Origin: Fibrobacterota bacterium
Lineage (GTDB): Bacteria > Fibrobacterota > Chitinivibrionia > Chitinivibrionales > FEN-1185
Direction of reading: 5' to 3'
NCBI GenBank assembly: GCA_003165595.1
Contig: PLWQ01000009.1
Coordinates: forward strand, 203,516-267,515
DNA: 64,000 nt
Part shown: positions 44,627 through 53,301 of the stretch, in pieces
How the letters are laid out: the number at the start of each line of letters is the position of its first letter
How positions within the stretch are numbered: position 1 is the stretch's first letter
Program-made: the position numbers and the translations under genes
The notes under the pieces: model-generated
Seen by the model: only the letters and a program-made list of their open reading frames with translations
Told to the model about the DNA's origin: nothing
Databases searched by the model: none

Positions 44627-46369
44627 TTACGCAAAAAGCTCTATGGTATTGTTCCCAAATCGCCTTTTGGTGTCCATACCGTTTGTCATCACCGATTCGC
44701 CGGCGCCGTTCTTTGCGGCCGACGCCTCGGAGCCGTCTTCGGATTGCCCTGTGGTCTTCGCCTTGAGTGCGGCCAGCTCCGCCATCATCTGCATCTGATC
44801 GCGCGCATCATTACCGTGATTGACGTCCACGTCAAATGATCCGACCTGCAGATTATGCTGGGCAAGCGCGTCTTTGAGCATGGTGAGGTTCGCCTCGACA
44901 ATGTGCTTCACCTGCTGGTTCTCCACGTAGATCTTGCCCATCACCACGTCGCCCTCCATGCGAATCCGGAGCTGCACGTCACCCAGCGATTCCGGGCGAA
45001 GCATTATTCGCATCTCGGTTATTCCACTCTTCACCGCAACGTTCAGTTTGTCGACAACCTGGTTCATCACCGATTCGTCGAGCTGCTTGGACAATTGCGT
45101 GTCGGGAAGGCGCGTACTGCCTTGCGTCGCCACAGGATCCGCGGACTTGATGTCGGCTGCGGCCATCTGGGCCGTGTCCTTGTCGGCCTTGACTTTTGAA
45201 AGAACGGTCTCCAGAGTCGTGCCGTACACCACCCCCTGCGATTTTGGCAGATCCATGGTGACGTTCTGCTTCGCCGCGGCCGCGTTCTCCTTTGCAGACT
45301 CCTGCACCGAACTGTCGCCATCAACTTTGAGCAGTTTCCGGAGGACCTGAGCGTCCATGGTTCCCGCATCGGGCACATTAGAAGAAGATGAGCCCGTACC
45401 AACCGCGATCGAGGCGATTTTCTGAAGCATCGCCGCCGAATCGGGTGTTCCCTTTTCCTGAAGCGCCGACACGAGCGACGTAAACAACCCCTGGACCTTC
45501 TGTTCCTTTGTGACAAGCTGCTGCCCCAGCACCTGCTGGACATGAATCGAAGGCATCGACAGTGTCGAAGGATCGGCCGCCTGTGTGATGCCGCTGGGGG
45601 AGGCAGGCGTATTGTCGATCTGCGCAACGCTGTTTGCCACATCGCCCGACACGCCGGCCAGTTTGAGTGCCATTTCAATCTGGAAAACCTGCTCGTGAAT
45701 CGTCTTCTGCACGTCGGCGGCCTGCTGGACGTCGAACGTTGTGGTCCCGTATTCGATCGGCTGACCCGCCTTTACCGCATCGTCAAGAAGCGAGGCGATA
45801 CCTTTGAGTGCGGAAATCATTTCGGCCAGCTCGGCGGTGACGCCCTGAGACGGGTTGTCGAGGGTAATGTTCTCTATACCGTCCTGCACTTTGAGGTTCA
45901 AAGTCTGGGCAATTGTGACGATTGCCTTCTGCAGAAGCTGGTTTGCCTCGTTTCCAACGTCTGCTGCCGACAAGTCTCCGGTTGACTGTCCGGGCCCAGC
46001 GCCCAACGTGCTCTGAATCGACATTTCCTTCATTAATTCCGACGCCAGCAGAGATTGCGAAGTTGCGTCCTGTGAATCGTCCGCACCCTGCGCAGAATCT
46101 TTTCCGACAGCCTTCGTCCCGCTTATAGCTCCGTTCTTGTCCTGGGCAATGATATTGCTCTGGGCAATTTCCTTATAGACTTGTTCAAACGGAGAAACGC
46201 CGTTGGCCGCCGTCATCGCCTGCGCTGCCTCTCCGGTGATGTCCCCCGACAAACCCGGATTGGAGCCCTGAATCGCGCCGCCCCCAAAAGAAGCTTTCGC
46301 TCCTGACGCTGAGGCGACGCTCGCCGCTCGCGCCCTTGCCGATCCGTTCACGCTGATGTTGTTGTACAT
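44627..46369 (-). CDS. fliK: flagellar hook-length control protein FliK
   Basis: 580 aa. Long low-complexity, Gln/Ala/Ser-rich N-terminal ruler, then the conserved C-terminal domain: GITEMRIMLRPESLGDVQLRI, EGDVVMGKIYVENQQVKHIVEAN and LKDALAQHNLQVGSFDVDV. GGAGGTG precedes the ATG. It measures hook length and signals to FlhB. Confidence 0.94.
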   Translation of the reverse strand: MYNNISVNGSARARAASVASASGAKASFGGGAIQGSNPGLSGDITGEAAQAMTAANGVSPFEQVYKEIAQSNIIAQDKNGAISGTKAVGKDSAQGADDSQDATSQSLLASELMKEMSIQSTLGAGPGQSTGDLSAADVGNEANQLLQKAIVTIAQTLNLKVQDGIENITLDNPSQGVTAELAEMISALKGIASLLDDAVKAGQPIEYGTTTFDVQQAADVQKTIHEQVFQIEMALKLAGVSGDVANSVAQIDNTPASPSGITQAADPSTLSMPSIHVQQVLGQQLVTKEQKVQGLFTSLVSALQEKGTPDSAAMLQKIASIAVGTGSSSSNVPDAGTMDAQVLRKLLKVDGDSSVQESAKENAAAAKQNVTMDLPKSQGVVYGTTLETVLSKVKADKDTAQMAAADIKSADPVATQGSTRLPDTQLSKQLDESVMNQVVDKLNVAVKSGITEMRIMLRPESLGDVQLRIRMEGDVVMGKIYVENQQVKHIVEANLTMLKDALAQHNLQVGSFDVDVNHGNDARDQMQMMAELAALKAKTTGQSEDGSEASAAKNGAGESVMTNGMDTKRRFGNNTIELFA

Positions 46370-46407
46370 TGATTCACCTCCTTCCCCTTCACATAAAGGA
46401 TTCCGTG

Positions 46408-46998
46408 CTATTTTGCCTTGAGTGGCATGCTTATCTTCTTGCTCACCCTTCCGGCTTTTTCTCCGGAAAGCGCAGAGAGAATTTTTGCCTTTTGCCTGTC
46501 GTCGCCCATTGACGACAAGATATTAATGCACAAGTCGTCATCCAGAGTTTCGAGTATGCGGGCCGCTTCCTCTGGCCGCATCGCGGCATATACTTTTGCC
46601 AGTTGTTTGATGCGTTTCTTGTCAAGTTCGTCGCTCTGAGAAACAAGCTTTTCCAGCTTCGCGCGCTCCGCAGCCAGCTCGGTCCTGGTTTTCTCAAGCT
46701 CATCCTGCACAATTTTTACGCGGTCCTGTTGTTCCGCAAGGCCTTCCTTTTCGTGCTCCACATCGGCCTTTTCCTGTTCCAGCGCCACAAACGTCTGAGA
46801 TTGAGTTGCCGCAAGCGAATCTCTCTTTGCACTCAGCTTCATGACCTTGATTTCTCTGTCTTTGGTCACGTCTTTTTTGGGTTGGTTCACTTCTATGCGC
46901 GCCGTGCCGGTGGCAAGCATGAGGACAAAGTAAATGACCGGGAACGAGAGTATCGCCGTCACGCAGATGATGATGATATCTCTCATCGTCAATTTCAT
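46408..46998 (-). CDS. MotE-like membrane coiled-coil protein
   Basis: 196 aa. One N-terminal membrane span (MRDIIIICVTAILSFPVIYFVLML), a long coiled coil (about residues 60-130, rich in E, K and Q), and a C-terminal MgtE_N-like domain (LAKVYAAMRPEEAARILETLDDD, ILSALSGEKAGRVSKKI). This is the layout of MotE, a chaperone for the stator protein MotC in alphaproteobacteria, and of similar genes before fliK elsewhere. AAGGGG lies eight bases before the ATG. First gene behind the sigma-54 promoter. Confidence 0.85.
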   Translation of the reverse strand: MKLTMRDIIIICVTAILSFPVIYFVLMLATGTARIEVNQPKKDVTKDREIKVMKLSAKRDSLAATQSQTFVALEQEKADVEHEKEGLAEQQDRVKIVQDELEKTRTELAAERAKLEKLVSQSDELDKKRIKQLAKVYAAMRPEEAARILETLDDDLCINILSSMGDDRQKAKILSALSGEKAGRVSKKISMPLKAK

Positions 46999-47051
46999 AA
47001 GAATTCCCCTTTTCGCTTCATGCGAACAGACTTTGCCCCACCCGAAAATGA

Positions 47052-47066
47052 GCAAGCCCTGTGCCA
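47052..47066 (-). promoter_or_regulatory. sigma-54 (-24/-12) promoter of the flagellar operon
   Basis: On the minus strand TGGCAC (47066-47061), five bases, TTGC (47055-47052): the full -24/-12 pattern with correct spacing. Transcription would start about 12 bases on, giving a leader of some 42 bases to the motE-like ATG. No bacterial enhancer-binding protein gene is seen in the window. Confidence 0.72.
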
Positions 47067-47433
47067 CGGCACGCGGAGAAGTCTGACGCGATTATTCAAC
47101 AGATTGATATTATGATTGTTACGATTTTCGGTTCATGACGGATTCAGGCTTCTCAGCAACTTCTTCAGCACGATGAGAAGGAACCTATTACCTGCGCAAA
47201 CGGCAAAATATTCCTTGCCCGAAGCAACTGATCGAAACGCATCGGGTTGCCGGATTCCCGAAGCGGAATCGCCGGCACCACCAGATGGGAAATCCGTGCC
47301 GCACCGATGCAGCGGTTCCGCAGTTCCGCAGGATATTGACATCATCTGTCCCGAATACTAAAATAGACTTGCGGAAGGCCTGGTCTTTTCACCGCGAGCG
47401 AGCAGAACCATCACCAATGCATTATTTGGCGGT
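47067..47433. other. divergent regulatory spacer between flagellar and CheY/HD-GYP units
   Basis: About 370 bp. It contains the plus-strand promoter at 47336-47364 and an imperfect hairpin (47248-47277, TGCCGGATTCC with a bulged complement). No coding frame looks real. Activator sites for the sigma-54 promoter could lie here. Confidence 0.5.
47336..47364 (+). promoter_or_regulatory. sigma-70-type promoter of the CheY/HD-GYP pair
   Basis: TTGACA (47336-47341), 17-base spacer, TAAAAT (47359-47364). The leader would be about 60 bases. Confidence 0.65.
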
Positions 47434-47826
47434 ATGTCAAATCTCATGAAAAAACTTCTTATTGTCGACGACAGCAAAGACATCAGAGAACTTATCATCG
47501 CTACGCTGGACCCAACCGAATACAAGGTTCTTGAGGCTGCCGATGCGATGCGGGCGATCGCCATAGCAACGGTTGAAAAGCCGGACTTCGTCATTATGGA
47601 TGTGATGCTTCAGGGCAGCATTAACGGGATTGAAGCGACCAAAACCATCAAAAGCAACCCCCTTACCCGGAATTGCAAGGTAATTATCCTTACCGGAACA
47701 AATGAGAAATGGGTTCAAAAAGATGCGCTCCAGGCCGGCGCTGAATGCTATTTTGTCAAGCCATTCAGCCCGCTCGACCTGCTTCAGCGCGTGGAAGACA
47801 TTGCGCTGGGCGGCGCGGTCGCGTAA
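47434..47826 (+). CDS. single-domain response regulator (CheY-like)
   Basis: 130 aa receiver domain: KLLIVDDSKDI (acidic pair), phospho-acceptor in DFVIMDVMLQG, switch threonine in VIILTGTNEKW, lysine in FVKPFSPLDLL. No output domain. Encoded 19 bp before an HD-GYP protein, which it may regulate, forming a split version of the common REC-HD-GYP proteins. Confidence 0.92.
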   Translation: MSNLMKKLLIVDDSKDIRELIIATLDPTEYKVLEAADAMRAIAIATVEKPDFVIMDVMLQGSINGIEATKTIKSNPLTRNCKVIILTGTNEKWVQKDALQAGAECYFVKPFSPLDLLQRVEDIALGGAVA

Positions 47827-47845
47827 AACCGGCAGGGGGAGAAAC

Positions 47846-48661
47846 GTGCTGCTCAAATCCGCAAAAACACAGGCGCTCAAAAAGGAACTGGAGCTGGCGT
47901 CTTCCCAGTCGCTCAGGTATGCCCACGATTTTGCACGGCTGTACAAGGAGACCAAGAAACATAAAGACGAGCTGGCAGCCACCAATCGACAGCTCAAGCG
48001 ATACGCTGAAGACCTGCAAAAGAACAATTCCCTTCTCAAGACCGTCAATAACGAATTGCAGGAAGCGTATTACGACACCGTGCATCGCCTTGTGCTCGCC
48101 GTTGAATATAAAGACCGGTTTACAGGCCAGCATATTGTCCGCATGAGCAAGTACAGCGCCCTCATTGCAGAAAAGATGGGCCTGCCGGAGCGTGACGTCC
48201 TCACCATTTTGTATGCCGCTCCCATGCACGATGTAGGCAAAATAGGAATACCCGATTCAATCATTTCCTCACCGCACAAATTGACAAGCGAAGAATTTAG
48301 CGTCATGAAGCGCCACACCATAATTGGCGCGGAGATCCTGGCAAATTCCAAATCTCATATCCTCACCGTCGCCGGCCAGATAGCGCTCACGCACCACGAA
48401 CGCTGGAACGGCACCGGATATCCGTGCGGGCTTGCCGGCGACGCCATCCCTTTGCCGGGAAGGATCGTGGCCCTTGCCGACACGTTTGACGTTCTCACTT
48501 CGAAACGTTCCTATAAAGACCCATTCCCCATCGACCACGCCACTGAGGTCATCAAGAAGGAAAATGGAAAGCACTTTGACCCTCAGGTTGTGGATGCGTT
48601 TCTCGCCAACCTCGACAAAATAGCAAAGATCACCTGCGAATTGAATCCAAAAGTTTGCTAA
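47846..48661 (+). CDS. HD-GYP domain c-di-GMP phosphodiesterase
   Basis: 271 aa. Starts with a coiled coil (about residues 5-75), then the HD-GYP domain: VHRLVLAVEYKDRFTGQHIVRMS, PMHDVGKIGIPD, HTIIGAEIL, HHERWNGTGYPCGL (the GYP element) and LADTFDVLTSKRSYK. All catalytic residues look present, so it should hydrolyse cyclic di-GMP. GTG start with AGGGGGA six bases upstream. Likely paired with the CheY-like protein; may also affect the PilZ protein at 18928-19728 (inference). Confidence 0.92.
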   Translation: MLLKSAKTQALKKELELASSQSLRYAHDFARLYKETKKHKDELAATNRQLKRYAEDLQKNNSLLKTVNNELQEAYYDTVHRLVLAVEYKDRFTGQHIVRMSKYSALIAEKMGLPERDVLTILYAAPMHDVGKIGIPDSIISSPHKLTSEEFSVMKRHTIIGAEILANSKSHILTVAGQIALTHHERWNGTGYPCGLAGDAIPLPGRIVALADTFDVLTSKRSYKDPFPIDHATEVIKKENGKHFDPQVVDAFLANLDKIAKITCELNPKVC

Positions 48662-48818
48662 CCGCGAAGGTTCGCAAAGCGGCTACTCCCGTAACGCTGC
48701 CTGCAGTCGTAGTCGTGATGCCGCGGGGTTCTTCACTCCTGCCGAGTAATCCCCGGTCCATATACTTCACGCTCGTACCAGCATTCCGACCGCCCCGCGT
48801 TTTATGATCGTGCAGCAT

Positions 48819-48847
48819 TGAAGCAACAATCGCCGTCATGTATTATT
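48819..48847 (+). promoter_or_regulatory. promoter of dinB with possible LexA half-site
   Basis: TTGAAG (48819-48824), 17-base spacer, TATTAT (48842-48847). The -10 overlaps CATGTAT, the same half-site as in the lexA operator. The start point falls at or next to the ATG at 48854, so the mRNA may be leaderless. Confidence 0.5.
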
Positions 48848-48853
48848 GTGTTC

Positions 48854-50053
48854 ATGAAGCATGAAGGCACGGAAGAACGAGTTCGGTCGATCCTGCACAT
48901 AGACATGGACGCATTCTTCACGTCTATTGAGCAGCGCGACGATCCTCGGTACAGAGGCAAACCGGTTGTGGTGGGAGCGCAACCCGGGCATCGCGGAGTC
49001 GTGGCCGCCGCCAGCTACGAGTCCAGGAAATTCGGAATTCATTCCGCCATGCCGATCAATGAGGCATTTCGGCGGTGCCCGCACGCCGTGTTCCTGCCGC
49101 CTCGCATGGATGCTTACGCCGAGGAGTCGCGCCGGGTAATGGCTATTTTGTCCGGTTTTTCGCCGATGCTTGAACAGGTTTCGGTGGACGAGGCGTTTCT
49201 CGATGTAACCGGCACCAGGAAACTTTTCGGCGACACATTGACAACAGCGAACACCATACGCCTCGCCATCAAGGAGCAGATCCATCTCACCGCGTCAATC
49301 GGCATCGCGCCCAACAAATTCCTGGCCAAGCTCGGCTCGGACATGAACAAACCGGACGGCGTGACCGTGGTTCCCATCGACCCGGCGGACAGTATTGCCT
49401 GGCTTGCGCCGCATCCGGTCCGCAAGATCTGGGGCGTCGGCAAGAAAACCGAGGAAACGCTTGGCAGAATGGGAATTGTCACCATCGGCGACCTTCAGAA
49501 GCGGTCTCGCGAGTCTCTTGTCGGCGCGTTCGGTCAATCGGGCCTCGACCTGTACGAACTGTGCCGGGGCATCGACGACAGGCCGGTGGAAAACCGTGAG
49601 GAAGCCCGGTCAATTTCACGCGAACATACCTTTGAGACTGATACGCGTGACCGGTTGCAATGGAAGAAAACCCTGCTCGCCCTTTCTCAGGATGTCGCCC
49701 GATCCGCGAGACAATCGGGAGTTACCGGCAGGACAGTAGTCCTCATTTTCCGCGGCCCGGATTTCACCAAACACACGCGGAGAAGCACGCTGCCCGCAAC
49801 TACCGCTCTTGCCAACGAGATTTATTCCGCAAGCGTCAACCTATGCGATGCGCTGCCGTCCAACGCAAAACTCCGACTGGTCGGCGTCGGCCTCACCGGA
49901 TTTGACCAGGATGTGCAGCTCGATCTTTTCCGCCAGGAGCAACCACAAGTGCCGTGGGAGAAATCCGAACGCGCAATTGACAAACTTGTCGACAGGTTCG
50001 GCGACGGAGTGATTGTTCGCGGGACCGATTTGACGAAATCGGAGGATACGTGA
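48854..50053 (+). CDS. dinB: DNA polymerase IV (Y family)
   Basis: About 399 aa. Catalytic elements: ILHIDMDAFFTSIEQ, YESRKFGIHSAMP, QVSVDEAFLDVTG, ASIGIAPNKFLAKLGSD. Little-finger region follows, and the C-terminus has the sliding-clamp motif QLDLF (VQLDLFRQE). It copies damaged templates. The ATG at 48854 is chosen over 48818, as the promoter -10 lies between them; no ribosome site is visible. Confidence 0.95.
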   Translation: MKHEGTEERVRSILHIDMDAFFTSIEQRDDPRYRGKPVVVGAQPGHRGVVAAASYESRKFGIHSAMPINEAFRRCPHAVFLPPRMDAYAEESRRVMAILSGFSPMLEQVSVDEAFLDVTGTRKLFGDTLTTANTIRLAIKEQIHLTASIGIAPNKFLAKLGSDMNKPDGVTVVPIDPADSIAWLAPHPVRKIWGVGKKTEETLGRMGIVTIGDLQKRSRESLVGAFGQSGLDLYELCRGIDDRPVENREEARSISREHTFETDTRDRLQWKKTLLALSQDVARSARQSGVTGRTVVLIFRGPDFTKHTRRSTLPATTALANEIYSASVNLCDALPSNAKLRLVGVGLTGFDQDVQLDLFRQEQPQVPWEKSERAIDKLVDRFGDGVIVRGTDLTKSEDT

Positions 50054-50110
50054 TGTCTAGAAGTCAAAAAGTCTGAAAGTCAAAAGGTCTTAAGGTCGGA
50101 AGGCGATCAA

Positions 50111-50255
50111 CGGTTGCGTCTTGACTTTAGACCTTTAGACTTTCCAACCTTTGACATCTTTAGCCCGCCTCTGCGTCGTTGTCGTTTGCTGCTGGCGGTT
50201 GCGTCTTGACTTTAGACCTTCAGACATTCCGACCTTCGACGTTTTCAGCGCGCCT
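50111..50255. repeat. two 60-bp direct repeats with an inverted relative
   Basis: Copies at 50111-50170 and 50196-50255, both starting CGGTTGCGTCTTGACTTTAG, about 80 percent identical. An inverted, degenerate version lies at 50061-50103, so the transcript can fold. The second copy covers the last codons of the DUF72 gene. Confidence 0.7.
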
Positions 50256-51234
50256 CGCTTCGCGCCTTTAGTCGCGCATTGAGCGCCTTGATATTGTCTA
50301 TTGCATTCGCTACGGCCTGTGCGTTGTAATGATTGTTGTACGCCGCTGCCACCACATTCGTTTTTTGCCCGAGTTTGAGCTGGTCAAGCGCGTGCTGTTC
50401 GACCTCTTCCTCGCTGTAGCGGTAGTCGTACCTGCCGTTGCGCTGCTGCAGGCGCTGTTTGGCCGTTGCCGCCTTTGCCTGCGGATACCAGTTTGCCGTG
50501 TTTCTTCCCGAATACCGGACATAGCCTTTGGGCGTGGTGGCGTACGCCTTGAGCGGAAACACGTGCTCAAACTGGGGAATATCGGTATTACAGATGCCGA
50601 CGCCGAAGTCTTTAAGCTTCTGCAGCACTGCCTCGCGGTGCCAGGTGATGTGCCTGAATTCGATGTGAACGTCGATTTTCCGACTGACTGCCGGCTCGCA
50701 TACCGCAAGAAGATATTCGAGCTTCTTGAGGCTGTGCGCGTTATGGTCTTCGAGCTGGATGAGAAAACTGTAGAACCTGCCGGATTCGACCAGCGGCGCC
50801 ACAGCGTCTATGTGGCGTTCCATGGCTTCCTTTGATTTTCGCGCGTCCCACTCCTTGGTATGCGACACACTCTGATGCGCCTTGACCGCGTACAGGGAAT
50901 TAACCAGGCTTCGGCGGTCGATATCGAGGTAAGTCTGCCGCACCGGCTCCATATAAAAGCTCGCGTTTATCTCGACAAAACGGAAATACTTCTGATAGAA
51001 CTTGAGACGGTCGTAATCTTCGGCAGAACTGGTGTCGCCGTCATTTTGCGAGCGCTTCCGCTTGGGTGGATTGAAAACGCCGATCCAGTCGTCGAAATAG
51101 TAGCCCGATGTGCCGACGTAAAATCCGCTGGCTGTAATGTCGGGAGGAATTTCAAAGGGTTTCCACGCCGGCGCCGGGGGAATTTTGGCGGCTGGTGGTT
51201 GTTGGCCGGAGAAATCGAGGGGTTGGGTTGGCAT
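50245..51234 (-). CDS. DUF72 family protein
   Basis: About 329 aa. TIM-barrel-type DUF72 features: FYVGTSGYYFDDWIG, FYQKYFRFVEINASFY, YAVKAHQSVSHTK, IDVHIEFRHITWH, VGICNTDIP, YVRYSGRN, and the C-terminal YNNHYNAQAVANA. Function of the family is unknown; nuclease or sugar-related roles have been guessed. The ATG at 51234 gives a protein starting with a Pro-rich stretch; no ribosome site is visible. The stop lies inside a repeat. Confidence 0.85.
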   Translation of the reverse strand: MPTQPLDFSGQQPPAAKIPPAPAWKPFEIPPDITASGFYVGTSGYYFDDWIGVFNPPKRKRSQNDGDTSSAEDYDRLKFYQKYFRFVEINASFYMEPVRQTYLDIDRRSLVNSLYAVKAHQSVSHTKEWDARKSKEAMERHIDAVAPLVESGRFYSFLIQLEDHNAHSLKKLEYLLAVCEPAVSRKIDVHIEFRHITWHREAVLQKLKDFGVGICNTDIPQFEHVFPLKAYATTPKGYVRYSGRNTANWYPQAKAATAKQRLQQRNGRYDYRYSEEEVEQHALDQLKLGQKTNVVAAAYNNHYNAQAVANAIDNIKALNARLKARSEAR

Positions 51235-51708
51235 AGATAGTATATAAATTAGTCTTGGTGGGGACACCGCCATGAATGTCTCTGGTGGGGAGAAGTATGC
51301 GCTTTCTGCCCTTCCTGTTGGGCAGGCGCAATCCTGGGGTGCAGCTTCCGCCGCCCCCCCCCCTGACAAAAGCTAAACGCCTCGTTGAGCGGCGGCGATC
51401 TGCACCCAACGCCTTCCTGTAGGTATGCCGCTTCGCGGCGATAAAAAAGATCAAGCATTTCTGTATGCCATGACATCTTGACAATGGTGATAACTGCCCT
51501 CTGCCACGCGTTAGGCAGGACCGCAGTGCGCGCCAGAGCGCGGGGCAGGCCGACCCGGCGCCGCAGGCGCATAGGGCGGCCGGCACCGAGGCCATCGGCC
51601 GAGCACGAAGGGAGGGCCGACCCGAGACCGCGTTTCAACGCGGGCGAAGGGGAACGCCCAAATCTACTGTCAAGATTTGAGACAGGCTGTACTTCCCCCA
51701 CAAAAACA
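51235..51708. repeat. spacer with hairpin-forming dispersed repeat, copy 1
   Basis: No credible gene. From 51256 to 51410 it carries a repeat seen again at 52903-53020 in the same orientation. Core hairpin 51337-51407: GGGTGCAG...CCGCCGC pairs with GCGGCGG...CTGCACCC. 51285-51335 also occurs inverted at 53239-53285. The rest (51500-51660) is GC-rich with short palindromes. It ends in TTCCCCCACAAAAA next to the imuB stop. Confidence 0.7.
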
Positions 51709-52878
51709 TTATTTACTTATAACAATATTCCCATTCCTCACGACCGCAAATCCCATCCTCATCCGTATCTCCCCTATGCTCCTGCCTATATTCTCCTGTT
51801 TCATCTGCGCCCCAGCGTCGAACAAATCGAGCTGGCATTCGCGTTCGTTAAAAGGCCGCGCAGATGCCGACAGGCGCCGTACCGCTATGCGGCGCGTGTA
51901 CGCCTGGTCAAACAAAACGCAACAACACTTGTACAGCAGCGTAAAGTCGCTCGTGGGAGACAAAAGCTTCATGGAACGCTGCACGGCTTTGTCATCGGAA
52001 TAGCGCACCGTACACGCGACGCTTCCGGCTTGCAGATGGGCCGTTCTCAGTTCAAAAACGAGCCTGTCGACAATGCCGCGGATATGGCTCATGAGGGTAG
52101 CAACGTCGTTTTCGTCCCGCGCGAGTGTTTGTCCCGTTTCGATGTCCGGGAGGATCGCAGCCGGTCGCGTTTCGAGAAACACGCCATGTGCCATGTTGTA
52201 AAGTTGCCGGCCATCGTCGCCGAACCTGGCTTTGAGGAACCCTTCGGACAGCCTCTGGATATCGGCAACGGTACGGATGTTGTAATCGCCAAGACGGCGC
52301 CGCATCGCAACAGAAAGGCCGGGCAGCGCCTCTACGGCAAGCGGGGCGAGCAGCGCAGCTTCTTCTCCCTGCTCGCATACGGTAATTCCGTCCGGCGCTG
52401 CGCTGCGAGCGGCCATGGTTGCGATATACGGCGATACGCCCGCGCCTGCCGCACAGTTGCGAATGGCCAGGGTCGATTTGACGGCAAACCGGATTTCGGC
52501 AGCCAGCGAATGGAACCGCGGCCCAAGGAGCCTCCTCATGCCGGTAGCATTTACAAGTGCGCTTCCGCGGGGATTCACCCGAACGTCGGGCGAAAAGACC
52601 GACAGCACCGTGGCGCAATCGTCGGCAATTGCCGCGCTCAGCGCGGGTTCTTCCGGGATAATCCGGATGTCGCTGAAACGCTCTGCAAGTTTCGCAACCG
52701 GGAAGCCGTGATATATTCCCCGGTCCTGCGCCTCGGGCGACAGCGACGTGACAATACTTTTATGGCTGTTTGCCTGCTGCCGTACAATAACAAACGGAAT
52801 TCCATTCACTGCCGGGTGATAGGCAGAATAGGCCTGGGCCGGGAAGTCGGGAATATAAAGGCTGATGTACCAATTCAT
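51709..52878 (-). CDS. imuB: ImuB-like catalytically dead Y-family polymerase
   Basis: About 389 aa. It has the Y-family outline (GIYHGFPVAKLAERF, NATGMRRLLGP, AGAGVSPYIATMAAR, LPGLSVAMRRRLGDYNIRTVADIQRL). The catalytic acids are lost: DxDAFF is replaced by SLYIPDFPAQ, and the SVDE element by PRGSALVNATG. This is the mark of ImuB, which links the clamp to DnaE2. The clamp motif QLDLF is present near the C-terminus (ECQLDLFDA). ATG at 52878 preferred to a TTG at 52890. No imuA is in the block. Confidence 0.88.
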   Translation of the reverse strand: MNWYISLYIPDFPAQAYSAYHPAVNGIPFVIVRQQANSHKSIVTSLSPEAQDRGIYHGFPVAKLAERFSDIRIIPEEPALSAAIADDCATVLSVFSPDVRVNPRGSALVNATGMRRLLGPRFHSLAAEIRFAVKSTLAIRNCAAGAGVSPYIATMAARSAAPDGITVCEQGEEAALLAPLAVEALPGLSVAMRRRLGDYNIRTVADIQRLSEGFLKARFGDDGRQLYNMAHGVFLETRPAAILPDIETGQTLARDENDVATLMSHIRGIVDRLVFELRTAHLQAGSVACTVRYSDDKAVQRSMKLLSPTSDFTLLYKCCCVLFDQAYTRRIAVRRLSASARPFNERECQLDLFDAGAQMKQENIGRSIGEIRMRMGFAVVRNGNIVISK

Positions 52879-53301
52879 ATTCAAATTCAATTAAGATGTT
52901 TTGATGAGGGCACCGCTATGAATGCCTCTGGTGGGGAGAAGTATCTCCCCTGGGGTGCAGCTTCCGCCGCTCCCCTGACAAAGTCAAAACGCCTTGTGGA
53001 GCGGCGGCGATCTGCACCCACACCCCTCTCAGCGGGAACGTGCGCGATGCGCAACGTTTACGCATTGCGCGCGTCACGTTCATGCTCCGCGTCCCGCTCC
53101 GCACCCTTCGGGCTGCCTTCGGCAGTGGTCTCCGCGCGTCCTGCGTTTCGGCTCCAGACAACCGGCGTTTCATTCAATGTAGGGGCACAAAATTTTGTGC
53201 CCCTACATTGAATGAAACGCCGGTTGGCTGGACCTTAGGGATTGCGCCCGCCCAACAGGAAGGGCGGATAGCGCACTTCCCCCACAAAAAATATTATTAT
53301 T
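52879..53301. repeat. spacer with repeat copy 2 and GC-rich palindromes
   Basis: No credible gene. 52903-53020 is the second copy of the dispersed repeat (hairpin 52953-53019). 53035-53085 holds an imperfect GC-rich palindrome (AACGTGCGCGATGCG with a near-complement). 53153-53232 is a large palindrome listed separately. 53239-53285 is the inverted copy of 51285-51335, so imuB is flanked by inverted repeats. Confidence 0.7.
53153..53232. repeat. 80-bp near-perfect palindrome
   Basis: The two 40-base arms are complementary at 39 positions, centred between 53192 and 53193, with no loop. The inner arms read ATGTAGGGGCACAAAA and its complement. It would form a very strong hairpin in RNA or a cruciform in DNA, like MITE or REP-type elements. 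No transposase is nearby. Confidence 0.9.

Noticed and set aside
50061-50255. short repeats considered as a CRISPR array
   Set aside because: Only two 60-bp copies, not identical, overlapping a coding end, with no regular spacers and no cas genes.
51478-53211. 577-codon plus-strand frame
   Set aside because: Runs antisense through imuB and the repeat spacers. The composition is Arg/His-rich noise, while the minus strand has the Y-family fold and clamp motif.
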